DNA of 64,000 nucleotides from Bicyclus anynana (GCF_947172395.1 NC_069092.1:11329418-11393417); one strand, 5' to 3'. Counted from the stretch's first letter, positions 32,206 to 42,112 are shown. Program-made: numbers and translations. The notes: generated by a model not told the origin, from the sequence alone.

Positions 32206-33489
32206 ATGGCAGGAGTTATTGGAAATCTCACAATGTTTGAACCAAATGCTCAAAACTGGGAGTTGTTTGGGAGCAAATTGAAACAGTTTTTAGCACTTAA
32301 TAAAATAGAAGCGAGTGAAGAAAAAAGGGCCGTGTTAATAACCCACCTATCGGATGACGCGTATAGATTGCTGATCAACTTGGTGCATCCGGGTAACGTA
32401 GAAGAAACCGAATACGATGTGTTAATTAAAACTTTTAATAAGCATTTCTTGCCGCGACGATCTACGTTTGCCGATAAAGATAGGTTTTATAGTGCCACGC
32501 AAATGGCGGGAGAAGCACTAGAAGACTTTGCAGCCCGATTGAGGGGACTATCAGTGTACTGCAACTTCGGGGAGGCGTTGGATGTGCTGCTTCGTGACCG
32601 TTTTGTACTCGGGTTGGCGTTGGGACCGGAACGGGATCGCCTTTTCGAAAAAGACGCGAGTAATTTGACGTTTGCGAATGCATTGGAGTTGGCACAAAAG
32701 GTGTCGTGTGCACGCAAGTCCAAGGCGGCGACTGCAACGGGGACGAGCCAAGAAGGCGCAGAAGTTGGTATAAAAGAGGAGCCTTTGTACCACGGGAACA
32801 TCAGCAAGTGGCGTAGCCGCGCTCCACGCACCAGACGAGACGTAGCTGTCACCGAGCCGGAGGATGACGCGCGTCCTAAATGCAAATCGTGTGGGCTACG
32901 TAATCACCTTTCAGAAAAGTGTTTTTTTCGTTTTCACAAGTGTAAACGGTGTTTGGAAATAGGCCACATTTCTAAGGCCTGTGCTGTTAAAAAAGGTCAA
33001 AAGGTTAATAATATGCATATAGAATCAATGCCGGAAGAAAATGTATCGGACGGCTGTAACGGGTCGTGCGAAGAATGTCAGGTATTCAGTTTAAGGTGCG
33101 TAAACAATAATCCTATATTAATACCGGTGTTAATTAATAATAATGTACGCTTAGATATGGAACTAGACACCGGTTCGAGCACTAGTGTTATTTCGGATGA
33201 ATTGTATTATAAATATTTTTCTTATTTAACCTTAAGCAAATGTTTTATTAAGATTTGTTTTTATAACGGACACAAAATCACTCCTATGGGCTGTGTGGAC
33301 GTTCAAGTAACTTACTCAAATTGCACAAAAAAATTAACATTCTATGTTATTAAAAAGGGAGGTCCACCATTACTAGGGCGTGATTTTATGGCCAATTTTA
33401 ATATTGTGGTATCAACGTATAACAATAACATTGTTTTGAAGCAGGCCCATGACTTACAGGTGCAAAAAATTATTATCAGAGTTCAGTGA
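32206..33489 (+). CDS. Gag-protease polyprotein of the LTR element
   Basis: 427 residues from an ATG 45 bp after the LTR. Residues 1-200 form the capsid-like Gag region that builds the cytoplasmic particle. Two zinc knuckles of the form CX2CX4HX4C follow, at 226-239 (CKSCGLRNHLSEKC) and 246-259 (CKRCLEIGHISKAC), and bind element RNA. A retropepsin-type aspartic protease follows: DTGSS at 321-325, with catalytic D321, and the flap-distal LLGRD at 389-393. The protease therefore ends the Gag ORF rather than starting Pol. The stop codon TGA is at 33,487-33,489 and overlaps the pol frame by 50 nt. No internal stops. Confidence 0.93.
   Translation: MAGVIGNLTMFEPNAQNWELFGSKLKQFLALNKIEASEEKRAVLITHLSDDAYRLLINLVHPGNVEETEYDVLIKTFNKHFLPRRSTFADKDRFYSATQMAGEALEDFAARLRGLSVYCNFGEALDVLLRDRFVLGLALGPERDRLFEKDASNLTFANALELAQKVSCARKSKAATATGTSQEGAEVGIKEEPLYHGNISKWRSRAPRTRRDVAVTEPEDDARPKCKSCGLRNHLSEKCFFRFHKCKRCLEIGHISKACAVKKGQKVNNMHIESMPEENVSDGCNGSCEECQVFSLRCVNNNPILIPVLINNNVRLDMELDTGSSTSVISDELYYKYFSYLTLSKCFIKICFYNGHKITPMGCVDVQVTYSNCTKKLTFYVIKKGGPPLLGRDFMANFNIVVSTYNNNIVLKQAHDLQVQKIIIRVQ
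33440..33489 (+). promoter_or_regulatory. Gag/Pol 50-nt overlap, candidate frameshift region
   Basis: The pol frame opens after TGA at 33,437-33,439 and gag stops at 33,487-33,489. In between lie ATG 33,449 and an A6 run at 33,464-33,469 (caa aaa att in the gag frame). The shift required is +1 (or -2), not -1. Confidence 0.6.
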
Positions 33490-36391
33490 CCTATTTACGG
33501 AGGAACTAGGATGTTTCAATCAATTTGAAGTAAATCTACATTTGAAAGAGGGTGCTAAGCCCAAGTTTTATAAAGCACGACCGTTACCCTTTGCGATAAA
33601 GGATAAGGTGGAGGCAGAATTAAATAGGCTCGTAGGACAGGGTATACTGGTACCAGTAAAGTACTCCGAATATGCTACTCCCATTGTTCCGGTACGTAAA
33701 CAAAATGGAAGTGTACGTATTTGTGGTGATTACTCCTTGACCGTAAATAAAGATATTCATATTGATCAATACCCGTTACCTCGAATTGAGGAGATATTTG
33801 TGAAATTAGGAGGTGGTGAATATTTTTCTAAATTAGACTGTAGTCAAGCGTATACGCAATTTAAACTGTCCAAAAAGTCTCAACACTTAACGACCGTGAA
33901 CACTACAAAAGGTCTTTTTATGTACACCCGTCTGGTATTTGGACTAGCTAATGCACCGGCAATTTTCCAACGTGCTATTGAAAATTTACTAGCAGGGATA
34001 AACGGTGTTTCGGTTTTCCTTGATGACATTTGCGTAACCGGGTCTAATAAAACTGAACATCTACAAAGGTTACAATTAGTATTCCAAAGGTTGAAGGAAG
34101 CGGGGTTAAAATTACAAAAGAATAAATGTGCTTTCTTTCAAAAAAGTATAAATTATTTGGGCTACATCATTGATAAAAACGGCTTGCGTAAATGTCCAAA
34201 GAAAATAGAAGCTGTTAGTAACGCGCCACAGCCGAGTAATGTTACAGAGTTAAAACGTTTCTTAGGGATGGTTAATTATTATAGGAATTTTGTGCCGCAT
34301 GCATCATCAATTTTAAGTCCACTTCACGAGTTATTGCGTTCTGATGCGCGATGGGAGTGGGGAGATCGACAACAAGAGGCATTCACGAAAATTAAGAGTG
34401 AGCTAACATCAGACCGCGTGTTGACTCATTTCGATCCAAGCGCGCGTCTCATCCTCACCGTGGATGCCAGCCCAGTAGGGGTTGCTGCGGTACTAGCACA
34501 GATAGGTGACGATGGGGTAGAGAGACCTTTGGCGTTTGCAAGCAGATCGTTATCAAATAGTGAAAAAAATTACAGCCAATTACACAAGGAAGCCTGTAGT
34601 ATAATTTTTGGAGTCCAAAAGTTCCATCAATACTTGTACGGGAGACAAGAACCTTTCGTGTTAAAAACCGACCACAGACCCTTATTGGCAATATTCGGTA
34701 AAAAGAACGGTATCTCTGAGATGACGGCTTCTAGGTTGATTCGATATTCTATTATTTTATCGGCTTATAATTACGAAATTCAGTATATTTCATCGGAAAA
34801 GAATAAAGTGGCCGATTATTTTTCACGAGCGCCGCTAATAGAAAAAAACGATTTACGAAATAGGGCGGAGCACGCATGTTGCCTATCAATAAATGCTATG
34901 CAATTAAATAGTCTACCGGTAACATATAGAGATATACGAACAGCGACCGAAAAAGATAAAACTCTAGTTACAGTAACAAAATACCTAAAGTATGGATGGC
35001 CGCGTAAAATAAAATGTAGAAGTATTTTACCATACTTTAATTGTCGCAATGATCTCGATATAGAAAACGGATGTCTATTACGAGGACATCGCGTCGTCGT
35101 GCCGGCCGTACATAGGGAAACACTACTACGAGAGTTACATAAAACGCATCAGGGAATAGTTAAGACAAAATGTTCCGCGCGCACACGCATGTGGTGGCCG
35201 AACATTGACCTTGACATCGAACAGCTGATCGGAGCGTGCAGTGTGTGCGCAGCGACGAGAACTGCGCCGGCGCGCGCGCCCCCCGCGCCCTGGCCGCGCC
35301 CCGCCGGGCCCTGGGAGCGGCTGCACTTCGACTATATGCAGGTCGGCCGAAAGGATTACTTAGTCGTGATAGACGCGTATAGCAAATGGCTCGAGTGTAT
35401 GGAAATGACGGCCGGTACTTCCAGTAGGTCGCTAATTGCTAAATTAAAATTTCTATTTTCTCATTATGGCCTACCTTATGTTCTGGTATCGGATAATGAT
35501 GCAAAAATAGTGTCACAAGAGTTTACAAGTTTTTGTTTAGAGAACGGTATTAAGCACATTACTTCACCCATATATCACCCTTGCAGCAACGGACAGGCTG
35601 AAAATTCGGTAAAAACGTGCAAAAAAATGATTAAATCAATTATAGAATCTTCCACAACTAGGGGTAATGAAAAATTGTTAGATTATTTATTTGAATACCG
35701 TAACACAGTGCACTGTACGACAGGGGTCACTCCTGCAATGTTATTGTTAGGTAGAAACTTACGCGGCAAATTAGATCTAATCATTCCGCCGCGTAGTGTC
35801 AGGGAGCATAAACCAACACAAGAAAAAAATAAATGTCGGTTGCTAGAAATAGAACAAAAAGTTTGGGCTAGATGTTATGAAAATAGAAAACCTATTTGGC
35901 ATAAGGGAGTAATATTGGAAAGTTTGGGTAGCAGAATGTATCTAGTTAAACTGGAAAAGCAAGGGTTAACTTGTAAGCGTCACATAGATCAACTAGTAGT
36001 AGATAAGAGTAATGATAAGAGTTATTGTGATAATACGGGGCCTAGCCAGCCATCACTGTCACCATCCTCATCCAGTACGGATCTGTCGCTACCGCCATCT
36101 CAAGAGCTTCCAGCAGAAGTAGGAGGTGTTCCAAGTGTGGAAGTTCAGAGTACTGGGAGTGCTTGCCCAATCATGCTAAGCGAGGTTGGGGAGATGGAGG
36201 GGGAGACGGAAGATAGGAACGAAGGGCGAGGAGAGGGGTCGCCAGCTACGTCATCTGACTTAGTTGAACAACAAAAATTGGATATTGGCAAATCACCCAG
36301 TGTGACAGTGCCAGGCGACCCACCTGCTCAACCACGGCCTACTCGTAGGTTAAGAAATAGAAAAAAGCTGTTTGATTACAAATTAGTGTAA
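33449..36391 (+). CDS. Pol polyprotein: RT, RNase H, integrase
   Basis: 980 residues from ATG 33,449. The frame opens at 33,440 after a TGA. RT: D130 (FSKLDCSQAY), FGLANAP 164-170, and FLDD 190-193 supplying D192/D193. RNase H: D339, E381, D408, D456. Integrase: zinc finger H564, H567, C597, C600, then catalytic D628, D682 and E718, with 35 residues between the last two. After it come an RHIDQL-containing SH3-like region (about 815-850) and a charged, low-complexity tail. Pol makes element cDNA and inserts it into the chromosome. Odd points: FLDD instead of the usual Y-x-D-D, and SDND where SDNG is usual. The frame is +1 relative to Gag, so expression needs +1 frameshifting or reinitiation at the ATG. 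Confidence 0.93.
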   Translation: MTYRCKKLLSEFSDLFTEELGCFNQFEVNLHLKEGAKPKFYKARPLPFAIKDKVEAELNRLVGQGILVPVKYSEYATPIVPVRKQNGSVRICGDYSLTVNKDIHIDQYPLPRIEEIFVKLGGGEYFSKLDCSQAYTQFKLSKKSQHLTTVNTTKGLFMYTRLVFGLANAPAIFQRAIENLLAGINGVSVFLDDICVTGSNKTEHLQRLQLVFQRLKEAGLKLQKNKCAFFQKSINYLGYIIDKNGLRKCPKKIEAVSNAPQPSNVTELKRFLGMVNYYRNFVPHASSILSPLHELLRSDARWEWGDRQQEAFTKIKSELTSDRVLTHFDPSARLILTVDASPVGVAAVLAQIGDDGVERPLAFASRSLSNSEKNYSQLHKEACSIIFGVQKFHQYLYGRQEPFVLKTDHRPLLAIFGKKNGISEMTASRLIRYSIILSAYNYEIQYISSEKNKVADYFSRAPLIEKNDLRNRAEHACCLSINAMQLNSLPVTYRDIRTATEKDKTLVTVTKYLKYGWPRKIKCRSILPYFNCRNDLDIENGCLLRGHRVVVPAVHRETLLRELHKTHQGIVKTKCSARTRMWWPNIDLDIEQLIGACSVCAATRTAPARAPPAPWPRPAGPWERLHFDYMQVGRKDYLVVIDAYSKWLECMEMTAGTSSRSLIAKLKFLFSHYGLPYVLVSDNDAKIVSQEFTSFCLENGIKHITSPIYHPCSNGQAENSVKTCKKMIKSIIESSTTRGNEKLLDYLFEYRNTVHCTTGVTPAMLLLGRNLRGKLDLIIPPRSVREHKPTQEKNKCRLLEIEQKVWARCYENRKPIWHKGVILESLGSRMYLVKLEKQGLTCKRHIDQLVVDKSNDKSYCDNTGPSQPSLSPSSSSTDLSLPPSQELPAEVGGVPSVEVQSTGSACPIMLSEVGEMEGETEDRNEGRGEGSPATSSDLVEQQKLDIGKSPSVTVPGDPPAQPRPTRRLRNRKKLFDYKLV

Positions 36392-36505
36392 ATAGTGTAA
36401 AGGTAACTTAGTATAGTAGTAAGGTAGGTTAAATAGAAACTTAATGGGAATTGGTTGTTGAACTTTTAATTGTAATGTATAAAATTTGTACACAGGTTCC
36501 CAAAC

Positions 36506-36519
36506 TAGAGGGGGAAGAG
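36506..36519 (+). promoter_or_regulatory. Polypurine tract
   Basis: tagagggggaagag lies one base before the 3' LTR. It serves as the RNase H-resistant primer for plus-strand DNA synthesis in LTR retroelements. The 115 bp between the pol stop and this tract is non-coding. Confidence 0.8.
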
Positions 36520-36520
36520 T

Positions 36521-36629
36521 TGTGATGTATGCGCCGACACAGTTTGCATGTGTGAGTGTCGGCCAGCGCGACCGCAGGTTTTGAATAAACAGTTATGCAC
36601 GAAGCCGTGTTTCATTCGTACACATCTCA
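36521..36629 (+). repeat. 3' LTR (109 bp)
   Basis: Identical to the 5' LTR and followed by the ctcag TSD at 36,630-36,634. Confidence 0.95.
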
Positions 36630-36795
36630 CTCAGTCATGAATAGTTAAAATTTTAAATTTAATAGCATCGATTATATAAAATATGTAAAAGCTTAAGGTG
36701 CTAAAGACGCGTACGAGAGATAAAATTATTTAATATCATATCCAAACGTTCCACCCTTGGAATAATGGTCCCTTCGTTACTTATGCGTCAACCTT

Positions 36796-37096
36796 CGAGG
36801 CGCAGTGGTGTGCTCAGTGGATTTACAAGATCATTCCTTGGTTCGATCCACGGCTTGGTCGATTGAGATTTTATTAATTGGTCCAGGTCTGGCCGTTAAG
36901 AGTCTTCGGCCGTGGCTTATTACCACTCTGGCAAAGACGTACCGCCAATTTATTTAGCGTTTCGGTACGATGTCGTGTATACTCCTAACAAGTTAGCTAT
37001 CTTCCAACTTAGATTGCATCATCACTTATCATCAGGTGAGATTGTAGTCAAGGCACAGAAACATATCTACAAGGTCAAGGGTTAACTTGTAAAGGA
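36796..37096 (+). mobile_element. SINE-2, near full length
   Basis: Head 'gaggcgcagtggtgtgctca', B-box-like ggttcgatccac, body to 'taagttagctatcttccaac' and 'aaggtcaagggttaacttgt'. About 40 bp is missing in the middle and a short insert is present near 37,055. Confidence 0.7.
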
Positions 37097-37145
37097 TAGA
37101 TGCTGTACCAGACGCAATTCGTATGCTTAGGACTCGTCATTATAT

Positions 37146-37303
37146 ACAATCTCTCAGTATGAGAGGGATTAGGCCACCACGCTGGCCCAATGCAGATTGG
37201 CAGACTTTTTCACACGCATTGAATTAAAAAAATTGTCTGTTATGCAGGTTTTCTCACGATGTTATTCCTTTATCGTTTGAGACACGTGATATTTATTAGT
37301 ATG
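37146..37303 (-). mobile_element. SINE-1 fragment
   Basis: Keeps 'tcagtatgagagggattagg' to 'cgtttgagacacgtgatatt'. The tRNA-like head and the tail are missing. Confidence 0.65.
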
Positions 37304-37675
37304 TCATGGTTTATATGAAGGCCATAGGCGTTTAACTTTGCCATATAACATTTTCATTGTAATCATAACATGCCAAGATAAAAGGCGAGGCAGTATAATG
37401 AAAAGCTTTCACATTGTAATACTTACTTCAACTTCGTTCAAGGATTTTGGCAACGTTAGTCTCTGGGTTGGTATTGGAGAGTTGATTAATAGTTTGTATC
37501 CAGTCAATATGTGTATCAATAAATAAAAGTGTCCATACAATGCTTAATATACGAGTAGAACTGTTTTAACAAGTTTGGTCTGTCTGTTTCTATATTTCAA
37601 TTAGATTCCAAAAAGGCTACTTGTGTCAGTTCGTTCGGTAAGGAATTACCGTTATAGGTATTAAGCTACTGTTAC
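37304..37675. other. No recognisable feature
   Basis: No gene or known repeat recognised. Confidence 0.35.
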
Positions 37676-37990
37676 ACATGCTCATTTCAAGCACGAAAGT
37701 ATGCTACTACTTAGCAGTTGCTACTTATTAGCATGTGTATCGCAACATTGCTAATAATGAACATGCTTATTTCGAGCTTGCTCAAGAATCAACAGTCGTG
37801 CGATTTATGAGCATGCTACTTGCTGCGCGGGTGGAAGGGGGCGTGCTTTTAGCGCGTCTGAACAGGTTTGCTTATTGAGCATGCTAGTCGATCAGCATTG
37901 CTATTCTGTATTCTCTTCACCTTCATTTCTCCCTGTCTAACACGATACTATAGACAGAGAGCGATAGATACAAATTAGCATGTATAAAAT
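37676..37990. repeat. Cluster of agcatg/catgct motifs, possible hAT-like MITE
   Basis: The hexamer agcatg or its complement occurs about six times in both orientations (near 37,679, 37,731, 37,763, 37,811, 37,877 and 37,974), and cacatgctcat at the left faces ttagcatgtata at the right. Subterminal repeats of this kind are common in hAT elements. A partial MITE-1 (37,901-37,970) lies inside. No TSD found. Confidence 0.35.
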
Positions 37991-38505
37991 GCCAAATTCC
38001 GTTATGGGGATGGCACTGTGTGATGGTGATGATGTTGACTCAAATTCGACCGGATGGCGATTGAATTTCGAATAGTGTTAAATACATTACCCAGTTCGTA
38101 GTTGGATAATAAAGTTCGTACGACATCCGTTTAATTCCATTGCATTAAATGTACTGAAGCCGCAGCGCTCCGAGTTGATTAAAAACCACTTTTCCCCGTC
38201 CCTGAATGTAAACCTTCCGTATGTTAATAGCTGGAACTGAGTGTAATCTCCACGATCTATTTCACTGTACTCTGAGTGGATTCATTGGGAGATTTTTATC
38301 AAATTAATTTAATTACACAGACGTTTATGAGGTGAATTTTAATATAAATTACTTTGTAAACGTTAATGTTATTCTAGTATTAGAAATGTGAATTTAAGAT
38401 AATTTGTTCATTTTAACTGCTCAACCATCATGGAATCGCTTACACATAAGATATATTTTATTCAGAAAATAGTTTTGTTCCTGGATATACAAAATCTTCT
38501 ATATA
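37991..38505. other. No recognisable feature
   Basis: AT-rich. Nothing assignable. Confidence 0.35.
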
Positions 38506-38870
38506 CAGGGTGATTCGGACTTTAGTGCGGACATTTTTTTTCGTGGTTCTGTATCATTAATAGAACATAAATCTACAAACAGTTCGATACATTTTATGTA
38601 ATTTTTTTTTTCAATTTATGTCTCAGAAATAACAAAATAATGGACACATTCCCAAACAAACTGCGCAACTGCTGGCGGCACTTTGTAAGACGCCGACAAA
38701 GAAATACCGGCAGTAGTCATATCGCTTCGGCTTCGGCTGACGGGGGTGGCAGGGGTGAGGGGATCGAAAAATCCCTGAGGATGCCTGCCGAATTGCCGAT
38801 GGGCGACCAGTGACAGACAATCTGCCGTCGCTTGCGCATTTAAGTCGAATCATCCTTTAATGTAAAAGTT
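38506..38870. repeat. Possible DNA-transposon end 'acagggtgattc'
   Basis: The left edge tatacagggtgattcggact resembles the terminal 'acagggtg' found at ends of many insect DNA transposons. I cannot see the matching right end. A GC-richer patch follows at 38,740-38,830. Confidence 0.3.
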
Positions 38871-39306
38871 TGCGTAATAATAATCATCATTTGTATTTCA
38901 TTATTCCAATCGAAAGTTTATAATTTTTATTATTACTACGCATTATTGATGGTCCTAAGCCCAATAAAGTATGAAGGGAAAATCGATACTCAACTCAAAA
39001 GTGACGACCTTTAATTATTATAAAAAATAATAGGTACAAAAATAAACGTAGAAAGGTCAACGGCCCTCGGCGCGGGCGCTCGCTAACCTAGTACCTACCA
39101 GCTGATTTTGTAGTTGCCTATTACTGTGCTATTACTTAGTACAGCGATAGGGTGACCCTCAAATTCTGTTTAAATGTTTAAACTTTAGCTAACGATAACT
39201 TTGTTATTGTTGAGTTAAAAAAAAAAAGAAAAAATACGTGTTCATTAAATTTTGTTTATGTACAAAATATAAAAATATCCGTACTTGAAAAAAATTCTTC
39301 CTGTAT
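38871..39306. other. No recognisable feature
   Basis: AT-rich. Nothing assignable. Confidence 0.35.
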
Positions 39307-39534
39307 ATCATCATCATCATGTCAGCCGATGGACGTCCACTGCAGGACATAGGCCTTTTGTAGGGACTTCCAAACATCACGATACTGAGCCACCTGCATC
39401 CAGGGAATCCCTGCGACTCACTTGATGTCGTCAGTCCACCTGGTGGGAGGTCGACAAACACTCCGCTTAGTAGTGCGGGGTCGTCATTCCAGCACTTTGG
39501 GACCCCAACGTCCATCGGAACTTAGAACTATGTG
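39307..39534 (-). mobile_element. RTE LINE 3' end
   Basis: Begins with catcatcatcatgtcagccg and runs through the usual 3' blocks to 'accccaacgtccatcgg' and a short further match 'gaactatgtg'. No clear TSD. Confidence 0.7.
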
Positions 39535-40093
39535 TAGTCGAATGTATCCACGGGCAATATCTAATTATATTAAAGTAGTGAAAGTGATTTCGTTTGTTTG
39601 TTACGCTTTCACGCCCTAACTATGATTTGCATACGCTTTGTCAAGGGTAAGGAGAATACCATACCAATCATTCATTCAGACAGACAGACAAAAAACTAAT
39701 TGATCTCACAAGGGTTCTGTTTATCCCTTTTAAGTACTGAACCGTAAAATACTGAAAAATACAAATACAGACTATATTTAGTCTTACTGAAATATACAAA
39801 TACGGATTATTTTCAGTCAAAAATGTCATGTTTATAAGGATGAAGGTTATTTTTGTACCTAAATAACAAGTAACATTTATTTTCTACAACAAAGGTGGTA
39901 ACATTTATAGGTGTGTTACAATTTCCTACTCGTCTATAAGAAAGAAAGCCTTTGCCGAGCAAATGTATGTTACAATTAAGAGTATTGAGGCTGTTTGTTA
40001 AAAAATCGCCGCTATAAAATTAACGAGAGCAGTAAATACAAGCACGAAAGAGTTTTTATTGTTTCAACATTTTCATGAATTCTCAAATTGTAA
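39535..40093. other. Unassigned; scrap of the 'agggttcc' repeat
   Basis: 39,705-39,755 (acaagggttctgtttatccc) resembles the repeat noted at 17,260. The rest is unassigned. Confidence 0.35.
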
Positions 40094-40101
40094 TCTGTGG
40101 C

Positions 40102-40835
40102 TAGTGTGGCCAGGCGTCCGGAAAAAGCTGGACATGGGTAGGCTTTTTGATTCCGTGTCCGGCTTGTGCAACTTTTGTTAAGCTTTTAAATTTCGCACTT
40201 TTTTTTAGCTAAAACAGTCATTATAAAATATAACAGTCATTATAGTATATGTAAGAAAAAAATAAATATGTTGATAAAGGTTTAAGTATCTAGAATATAA
40301 TTTTGTCTTATGACGATTTGACTGATTAATAATAAAGTACCCACTAAGACTGATTTGGCATTCGATTTTATTTATTATTTTACTAGAATTTAACAAGATT
40401 TATGTCAATAATCAAAATAGCCGTGATAGCCCAGTGGATATGACCTCTGCCCCTATTCCGGAGGGTGTGGGTTCGAATCCGGTCCGGGTCCACCTCCAAC
40501 TTTTAAGTTGTGTGCATTTTAAGAAATTATATATCACGTGTCTCAAACGGTGAAGTAAAAAATCGTAAGGAAACCTGCATACCAGAGAAATTCCTTAATT
40601 CTGTGCGTGTGTGAAGTCTGCCAATAAACATTGGGCCAGCGTGGATTATTGGCCTAACGCCTCACTATTCTGAGAGGAGACTAGAGCTCAGAAGGGAGCC
40701 GAATTTGGGTTGATAATGATGATGAATCCATAAAGCTTGATTTTACATAAAAAAAATTGTCGTACCTTTCTACCCAAATGTCCAGTCAAATGGCTGATCT
40801 GTCCGGCTTTTAGGTTTGGCGACCTGGTTACCCTA
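40102..40835. mobile_element. hAT-type non-autonomous element with nested SINE
   Basis: Ends TAGTGTGGCCAGGCGTCCGG on the left and, in complement, TAGGGTAACCAGGTCGCC on the right. An exact 8-bp TSD, tctgtggc, flanks it (40,094-40,101 and 40,836-40,843). An 8-bp TSD with TIRs of this type is the hAT signature. Removing the SINE-1 at 40,421-40,728 leaves about 425 bp with no transposase. Confidence 0.75.
40421..40728 (+). mobile_element. SINE-1, full length, inside a hAT element
   Basis: Head 'ccgtgatagcccagtggata' (A box), B box gggttcgaatcc, full body, tail ttgataatgatgatga. It interrupts the hAT-type element, so it is younger than it. Confidence 0.8.
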
Positions 40836-40843
40836 TCTGTGGC

Positions 40844-41622
40844 GGAGATGAAGTGCATAATCGCTTGAAGTCGGTGAGCGGAAATAAGCCCCGCTCTACC
40901 ACACTGTCCCGACGGCCTTAGCCAAATGCTTTAGCTATTATGGCGGTGATATTCATTTCATTGTCGATTTTGTTGGATTTTGAGGGCAGCCTGACTTATA
41001 TAGGTAAAGATAATCGCAGACTGCTGATTGAGATTGCATATTTCTATCAAATAATTGGCACTAAAATTATGATTGTAATAATAGTATTATCACACTAAAA
41101 ATACGTGAATTTGTGAAAATATATGTACAAGTAATTAGTGTGTATGTAGATATCAGCGGCGAAGTGTTCATGCAAGCCGATTCCCGTCGGGCTACCTTAA
41201 TCCGTCGCAAAAAATTCTACGCAAAACATGTTAGGTCCCTGTAGTCCAGACTAATTTACAGCAATGCTGCATAGTGGCAGATATGAACATGGCGATAAAA
41301 TGATAGTACAAACACTGCGAATAGTTCTTCAAGTCATTCAAAGTACTTTAGGTGAACACTTTACAAAAATAGGTTCAAAGTTCTACACGTAAATTGAATT
41401 ACTTGGCAATATCGGTCGTCTAAAACCAGCTCACTGACAGTAAATCATCCCGGGATCGTCTGTCTAGACAGTCGTTCTGTTGGAAGTAGGTCGAGCAATA
41501 GTCCGGGTCAAGAAGTGTACACCCGAACGACCTTTGCTCTTTCAATTTTTAAATACTTCATATTTTCTCTGTGTTTGGACATTTGTTTTAATTATTTCGG
41601 TAACTGAAAACTAGGGAGTAGG
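40844..41622. other. No recognisable feature
   Basis: Mixed composition. No gene or known repeat recognised. Confidence 0.35.
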
Positions 41623-41624
41623 TC

Positions 41625-42112
41625 AAATCAAATCAAATCAAATCAAAAATCATTTATTTCAAGTAGGCTCAGTTTACAAGCACTTTTGACACGTCAGTTG
41701 ACTATTTGTAAAGATTCTACCACCGGTTCGGAAGGCAGGTTCTGCTGAGAAGATACCGGCAAGAAACTCAACAGTTGCTCTTTTGAAAAAGTCATACAGT
41801 ATTATAATTTACAATTAATAACAATTACTGTTTACATTTTTTATAGTTTTACTTTCTGTGTGAAGGTGGAAGCTGATCCAACGACCTCCAAGCATCTTTA
41901 TCATTAAGGAACTCATCAATGTTGTAGTACCCTCGACTAAGTAGATGTTTTTTAACACATTGCTTAAAGCTATGCATTGGCAGGTCCTTCACAGTCTTGG
42001 GGATCTTATTATAGAAGAGTACACCCAAACCTACAAAAGATTTTTTTACTCTTTGGAGACGATATGCAGAAATAACTAACTTATGCCCGTGTCTAGTAAG
42101 ACGTGGGTTTAA
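41625..42112 (-). mobile_element. CR1/Jockey-type LINE 3' end, near-identical to 55.5-56.0 kb
   Basis: Low side is a (TCAAA)n tail, then a sequence almost base-for-base the complement of 55,556-56,036. It contains the last ~85 codons of pol (through the PPSHRK C terminus) and the 3' UTR. It ends abruptly at 'agacgtgggttt', a 5' truncation. The near identity implies a recent common source. Confidence 0.85.

Larger units (their letters stand above)
32053..36629 (+). mobile_element. Complete Ty3/Gypsy LTR retrotransposon, Mag-type
   Basis: A 4,577-bp element bounded by two identical 109-bp LTRs (TGTGAT...TCTCA) and an exact 5-bp TSD, ctcag (32,048-32,052 and 36,630-36,634). Order: 5' LTR, primer-binding site, gag-protease ORF, RT-RNase H-integrase ORF in the +1 frame, polypurine tract, 3' LTR. 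The domain order PR-RT-RH-IN is that of Ty3/Gypsy. Very short LTRs and a total near 4.6 kb fit the Mag lineage, first known from silkworm (from memory). Identical LTRs and undamaged ORFs mean the insertion is recent. No envelope-like third ORF is present. It may be autonomous if the frame change between ORFs can be bridged. Confidence 0.95.

Noticed and set aside
32462..32885. Three overlapping minus frames of 80-132 codons
   Set aside because: Antisense shadows of the Gag-protease ORF.
32053..36629. Endogenous retrovirus-like element with an env gene
   Set aside because: No third ORF exists between the pol stop (36,391) and the polypurine tract (36,506), so it is an ordinary LTR retrotransposon.
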